Below are positions 60,389-64,000 of a stretch of 64,000 bases of DNA, one piece after another. Source of the DNA: Pseudomonas xantholysinigenes (GTDB lineage: Bacteria > Pseudomonadota > Gammaproteobacteria > Pseudomonadales > Pseudomonadaceae); the NCBI RefSeq assembly GCF_014268885.2, contig NZ_CP077095.1, positions 4,371,001-4,435,000 on the forward strand, written 5' to 3'. Every line of letters starts with the position of its first letter. The stretch's first letter is position 1. The notes beneath the pieces are model-generated. The model was not told the DNA's origin. It saw only the letters and a program-made list of their open reading frames with translations, and ran no database searches. Made by a program: the position numbers and the translations under genes.

Positions 60389-62998
60389 ATGCCCACAGGT
60401 CAAACCCGCCCGTCCTCTTCTTCCCGCCGCCGCGGGCAATTGTCCCTGTTGACCCTGGCGCTGCTCGCCAGCGGCGCCTGCAGCCTGCCGGCCCTGGCCG
60501 CGGAACCGGCCCAGGCCAGCAGCCCACGCATGGGTGACTATCGCTTTGCCATTGGCCAGCAGCCGCTGGTCGAAGCAATCAACGCCTTCAGCAAGGTCAC
60601 CGGCTGGCAGGTCGGCTTCAGCGCCGAGCTCGCCGACGGCGTGGCCTCGCCCGGTGTGCAGGGCGCGCTTGCACCGGAAGCGGCGCTGCAGCGCCTGCTG
60701 CGCGGCACCGGCCTGGGCTATCGCAAGATCGGCAACGGCAATGTGGTGCTCGAGCGCCAGTCCGCCGGCAATGCCATCGCCCTGCAACAGATGACCGTCA
60801 GCGCCACCCGCAGCGCCCAGGACGTCAGCCAGGTGCCGAGCACCGTCAGCGTGCAGACCCGTGAGCAACTGGACCACCAGAACGTCAACGACATCAAGCA
60901 GTTGGTGCGCTACGAACCGGGTGTTTCGGTGTCCGGCACCGGCCAGCGCAGCGGCCTGAACGGCTACAACATCCGCGGTATCGACGGCGACCGGGTACTG
61001 ACCCAGGTGGACGGCGTGTCGGTCCCCGACAGTTTCTTCTACGGGCCTTACGCCCAGACCCAGCGCAACTACGTCGACCCCGAGATCGTCAAGCGCGTGG
61101 AGATCCTGCGTGGCCCGGCCTCGGTGCTGTACGGCAGCAACGCCATCGGCGGCGCGGTCAGCTACTTCACCCTCGACCCCGAGGACATCATCAAACCCGG
61201 CAAGGACGTCGGCGCGCGCCTGAAGACCGGCTACAGCTCGGCCGATGAAAGCTGGCTGACCTCCGCCACCATCGCCGGACGCCACGGCGATTTCGATGGC
61301 CTGCTGCACCTGAGCCAACGCAACGGTCATGAAACCGACGCGTACGGCGAGCATGGCGGCACCGGCCTGTCCCGCAGCGAGGCCAACCCCGAAGACGTAC
61401 GTACCACCAACGTGCTGGCCAAGCTGGGTTGGAACTACGCCGACGACGCACGCCTGGGGCTGACCTACGAGCGCTACAAGGACGACCGCGACCAGAACGT
61501 CCTGAGCGCCGTTGGCGGCCCCTTCATTCCTGGCATTCCGGCGATGAACTCCTACCGCGGGCGCCAAGGCAACGATACCGTCACCCGCGAGCGGTTCGGC
61601 ATCAATCATGAGTTCGGCCTCGACAGCCTGCTGGCTGACACCGTGAAATGGAGCCTGAACTACCAGATCGCCAAGACCGACCAGACCACCGACGAGCTCT
61701 ATTTCGCCCGAGGCCGTCAGGTCGCCCGCGACCGCCAGACCACCTACAAGGACCGCCAGTGGGTGTTCGATGCGCAACTGGACAAGGCCTTCAGCATTGC
61801 GGCCACCGACCACCTGCTGACCTACGGCACCACACTCAAGCGCGAGAAGATCACCGGCTCGCGCAGTGGCACCGGCACCTGCCTCAACATCGGCGGAAGC
61901 TGCCGCGCGATCGGCCAGATCAGCACCGATGACACCCAGGCGCGTGTCAGCGATTTCCCGGATCCGACCGTCGACACCTACAGCCTGTTCGCCCAGGACG
62001 AAATCCGTTGGAACCAGTGGACCTTCCTGCCCGGCCTTCGCTACGACTACACCCGGCTCGACCCACGCATGACCGACGAGTACCTGCTGGGTCTGCAAAA
62101 TGGCGGCACCGCCCCGGCACGCCGGGTAGACGACGCAGAAAAGAAATGGCACCGCCTTTCGCCCAAGCTGGGCGTCACCTACGCCTTCAATGACCACTAC
62201 ACCTGGTACGGCCAATACGCCGAGGGCTTCCGTACACCGACCGCCAAGGCGCTGTACGGCCGCTTCGAAAACCTTGCCGGTGGCTACGTGGTCGAGCCCA
62301 ACTCGAGCCTGGAGCCGGAAAAGAGCAAGAGCTACGAGACCGGGCTGCGCGGCAACTTCGACGCCGGCAGCTTCGATGTGGCGGTGTTCTACAACAAGTA
62401 CCGGGACTTCATCAACGAAGACGCCGTACAGTCCAGCAACCTGGGTTCGACGTTCCAGGCCAACAACATCAAGCATGCAACCATCAAGGGCGCGGAAATC
62501 AAGGGACGCTTGAACCTCGATCGCTTCGGCGCGCCTGAAGGCCTGTACTCGATCGCCTCGGTGGCCTATGCCTATGGCCGCAACAATGACACCGGCCAGC
62601 CACTCAACAGCGTCAACCCGCTGACAGGCGTGTTCGGCCTTGGCTACGAGCAGGTGGACTACGGCACCCAGCTCAGCTGGACCGTGGTCAAACGCAAGAA
62701 CCGCGTGGACGACACCCAGTTCTTCGCCCCCGATGGCTCCAGCTCCGAGTTCCGTACTCCAGGCTATGGCGTGCTCGACCTGACCGGGTTCTACCGGATC
62801 ACCGACGACCTGACCATCAACGGCGGCCTGTACAACCTGACCGACAAGAAATACTGGCAGTGGGACGATGTGCGCAAATACGCCAGCGTCGGCAACAACA
62901 CCGGCATCAGTGAAGCGGCCGTTACCCAGCCGGCCAACCTCGACCGCCTGACCGCCCCGGGCCGTAACTTCGCCATCAACCTGGTGTGGGACATCTGA
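60389..62998 (+). CDS. hxuA: TonB-dependent heme receptor with signalling domain
   Basis: An 869-residue outer-membrane protein. After a signal peptide (LLTLALLASGACSLPALA) comes an STN signalling domain (RFAIGQQPLVEAINAFSKVTGW), as needed for ECF signalling, then a plug (IRGIDGDRVLTQVDGV, RVEILRGPASVLYGSNAIGG) and a barrel of the hemoglobin/transferrin/lactoferrin receptor type. The FRAP-like block appears as GFRTP. It ends NLVWDI. The heme oxygenase downstream supports heme as substrate. Confidence 0.9.
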   Translation: MPTGQTRPSSSSRRRGQLSLLTLALLASGACSLPALAAEPAQASSPRMGDYRFAIGQQPLVEAINAFSKVTGWQVGFSAELADGVASPGVQGALAPEAALQRLLRGTGLGYRKIGNGNVVLERQSAGNAIALQQMTVSATRSAQDVSQVPSTVSVQTREQLDHQNVNDIKQLVRYEPGVSVSGTGQRSGLNGYNIRGIDGDRVLTQVDGVSVPDSFFYGPYAQTQRNYVDPEIVKRVEILRGPASVLYGSNAIGGAVSYFTLDPEDIIKPGKDVGARLKTGYSSADESWLTSATIAGRHGDFDGLLHLSQRNGHETDAYGEHGGTGLSRSEANPEDVRTTNVLAKLGWNYADDARLGLTYERYKDDRDQNVLSAVGGPFIPGIPAMNSYRGRQGNDTVTRERFGINHEFGLDSLLADTVKWSLNYQIAKTDQTTDELYFARGRQVARDRQTTYKDRQWVFDAQLDKAFSIAATDHLLTYGTTLKREKITGSRSGTGTCLNIGGSCRAIGQISTDDTQARVSDFPDPTVDTYSLFAQDEIRWNQWTFLPGLRYDYTRLDPRMTDEYLLGLQNGGTAPARRVDDAEKKWHRLSPKLGVTYAFNDHYTWYGQYAEGFRTPTAKALYGRFENLAGGYVVEPNSSLEPEKSKSYETGLRGNFDAGSFDVAVFYNKYRDFINEDAVQSSNLGSTFQANNIKHATIKGAEIKGRLNLDRFGAPEGLYSIASVAYAYGRNNDTGQPLNSVNPLTGVFGLGYEQVDYGTQLSWTVVKRKNRVDDTQFFAPDGSSSEFRTPGYGVLDLTGFYRITDDLTINGGLYNLTDKKYWQWDDVRKYASVGNNTGISEAAVTQPANLDRLTAPGRNFAINLVWDI

Positions 62999-63143
62999 TC
63001 GGCTGAGGCCGCCATCGCGGGCTTGCCCCGCGATGCGCTGCCCCCGTGAGAATGATTTCACTTCGCAGGTGAGGTTTTTTTACTGTTCCGCGTCTTCTCT
63101 TTCGTCTTGTCACTAGACAGCCCCATTTTCCAAGGATGCCCCC

Positions 63144-63749
63144 ATGACCGCCCCTTCCTCCGAACGCGCCGCCCTGCGCTCCCAACGCCTGAACCAGGTC
63201 ACCCACGCCCCGCACACCGAGCTGGACGCCCTGGTCAAGTCGCACAAGCCGTTCGACAGCCGCGAAAGCTTCGCCCGCTTCGTCGTCGCCCAGTACCTGT
63301 TCCAGTCCGAGCTGCAGGCGCTGTACACCGACCCGAATCTGATCGCCATCGTGCCTGACCTGGCCGAACGCTGCCGCGCCGAACAGGCCCGCCTGGACCT
63401 GGCCGATCTGGACACCGAAGTCCCTGCGCCGTTCGGCGGAGCCCTGGGCAACCCGAGCCTGGGTGAAGCCCTGGGCTGGATCTTCGTCTCCGAAGGCTCC
63501 AAACTGGGCGCCGCGTTCCTGATCAAGCGTGCCGTGGCCCTGGAACTGTCCGAGACCTTCGGTGCCCGCCACCTGGGCGAGCCGGCCGGTGGCCGTGCCG
63601 AGGGCTGGAAACAGTTCACCCGTATTCTCGACAGCCTGGAACTGTCGCCCGAGGAAGACGCCGCTGCCGAACGTGGCGCGGTTGCCGCCTTCGAGCGCTT
63701 CACCGAGCTGCTCAAGCATGCCTACGCCGCCGACGCGGCACTGGCCTGA
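63144..63749 (+). CDS. hemO: Biliverdin-producing heme oxygenase
   Basis: A 201-residue bacterial heme oxygenase of the PigA/HemO type. The proximal histidine is expected in VTHAPHTELDALV; the distal helix is EALGWIFVSEGSKLGAAFLIKRA. It releases iron from imported heme. It lies downstream of the heme receptor. The 145-bp gap between them has no clear terminator. Confidence 0.92.
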   Translation: MTAPSSERAALRSQRLNQVTHAPHTELDALVKSHKPFDSRESFARFVVAQYLFQSELQALYTDPNLIAIVPDLAERCRAEQARLDLADLDTEVPAPFGGALGNPSLGEALGWIFVSEGSKLGAAFLIKRAVALELSETFGARHLGEPAGGRAEGWKQFTRILDSLELSPEEDAAAERGAVAAFERFTELLKHAYAADAALA

Positions 63750-63798
63750 CACGCTTTACCCGGCCGCCTGCGGGCGGCCGCACCGTTGCAGTGAGACC

Positions 63799-64000
63799 AT
63801 GACCCGAATCGCCCGCTCCAAAGTATCCCGCCTGCTGTATGCGATCCTGGCCTATGTCAGCCTGGGGATAGGTCTGGTCGCCATCGTCATCCCCGGCTTG
63901 CCGACCACCGAGTTCATCCTCCTCGCCGCCTGGGCCGCCACCCGCAGTTCGCCGCGCCTGTCCGCCTGGCTGGAGAACCACCGACTGTTCGGGCCGATCC
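63799..64000 (+). CDS. YbaN/DUF454 membrane protein, N-terminal part
   Basis: The gene starts at 63799 and runs out of the window after 67 codons. The first TM region LLYAILAYVSLGIGLVAIVIP is followed by GLPTTEFILLAAWAA, the DUF454 signature. Such genes often follow heme oxygenase in Pseudomonas. Function unknown. Confidence 0.85.
   Translation, partial: MTRIARSKVSRLLYAILAYVSLGIGLVAIVIPGLPTTEFILLAAWAATRSSPRLSAWLENHRLFGPI

Noticed and set aside
60356..63061. A 901-codon minus-strand frame opposite the heme receptor
   Set aside because: Antisense shadow; the plus-strand frame has a signal peptide, plug and barrel motifs.

Overview
The window is chromosomal DNA of a fluorescent Pseudomonas, almost certainly of the P. 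putida group. The evidence is the very high G+C coding sequence with typical Pseudomonas proteins (PurL, MltF, GuaA/GuaB, HexR, OprB, GtsABCD), the short REP-type palindromes containing GCGGGTTTACCCGC between genes, and a gene order that I recognise from P. putida: purL-mltF-tadA, guaA-guaB, xseA-leuA, eda-pgl-zwf-hexR, gts-oprB, glk-edd-gap.

Layout. 1-12.9 kb: the tail of the N-acetylglucosamine PTS permease gene, a HET-C-like gene, purL with a small YqfO/NIF3-like gene, mltF, tadA, a multicopper oxidase, and a divergent TetR/MFS efflux pair. 12.9-29.7 kb: a genomic island of about 16.7 kb inserted in the 3' end of guaA and bounded by a 14-bp direct repeat. 29.7-39.7 kb: guaA, guaB, a zinc-ribbon protein, a TSUP permease and its divergent LysR regulator, xseA, an M23 peptidase and leuA. 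39.9-58.5 kb: the glucose/Entner-Doudoroff region (eda-pgl-zwf, hexR, mutarotase, oprB, gtsDCBA, AGE epimerase, gtrS-gtrR, glk-edd and divergent gap). 58.6-64 kb: a heme-uptake cluster (ECF sigma, FecR-type anti-sigma, TonB receptor, heme oxygenase) and a partial YbaN-type gene.

The island is the notable part. Its right half (21.0-29.6 kb) is a mobility core: a tyrosine integrase next to guaA, an AlpA-like regulator, IncQ-type RepA helicase and RepC-like initiator genes with iteron-like repeats, an oriT closely resembling that of RP4/IncP with its TraJ accessory protein, a TraC-like gene, and only three mating-pair-formation genes (trbJ, trbK-like, trbL). There is no relaxase and no further type IV secretion gene, so it looks like an integrative mobilizable element that uses a helper relaxase and channel while supplying its own VirB5/VirB6-type parts. 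A recurring GTCCCGAAA...TTTCGGGAC palindrome lies upstream of both the trbJ and the alpA-rep operons. The left half (13.0-20.5 kb) is defence cargo: a SIR2-HerA (Nezha-type) pair, and a tightly coupled operon of a serine recombinase, a PstI/BsuBI-type restriction-modification pair, a two-transmembrane protein with a C-terminal zinc motif, a tiny zinc-ribbon protein and a PD-(D/E)XK-like protein. The last three have no function that I can name.

The glucose genes form one physiological unit. OprB and GtsABCD import glucose, Glk phosphorylates it, Zwf-Pgl-Edd-Eda run the Entner-Doudoroff route and Gap continues glycolysis. HexR (TTGT-N7/8-ACAA sites at edd/gap and a related site at zwf) and GtrS/GtrR control it.
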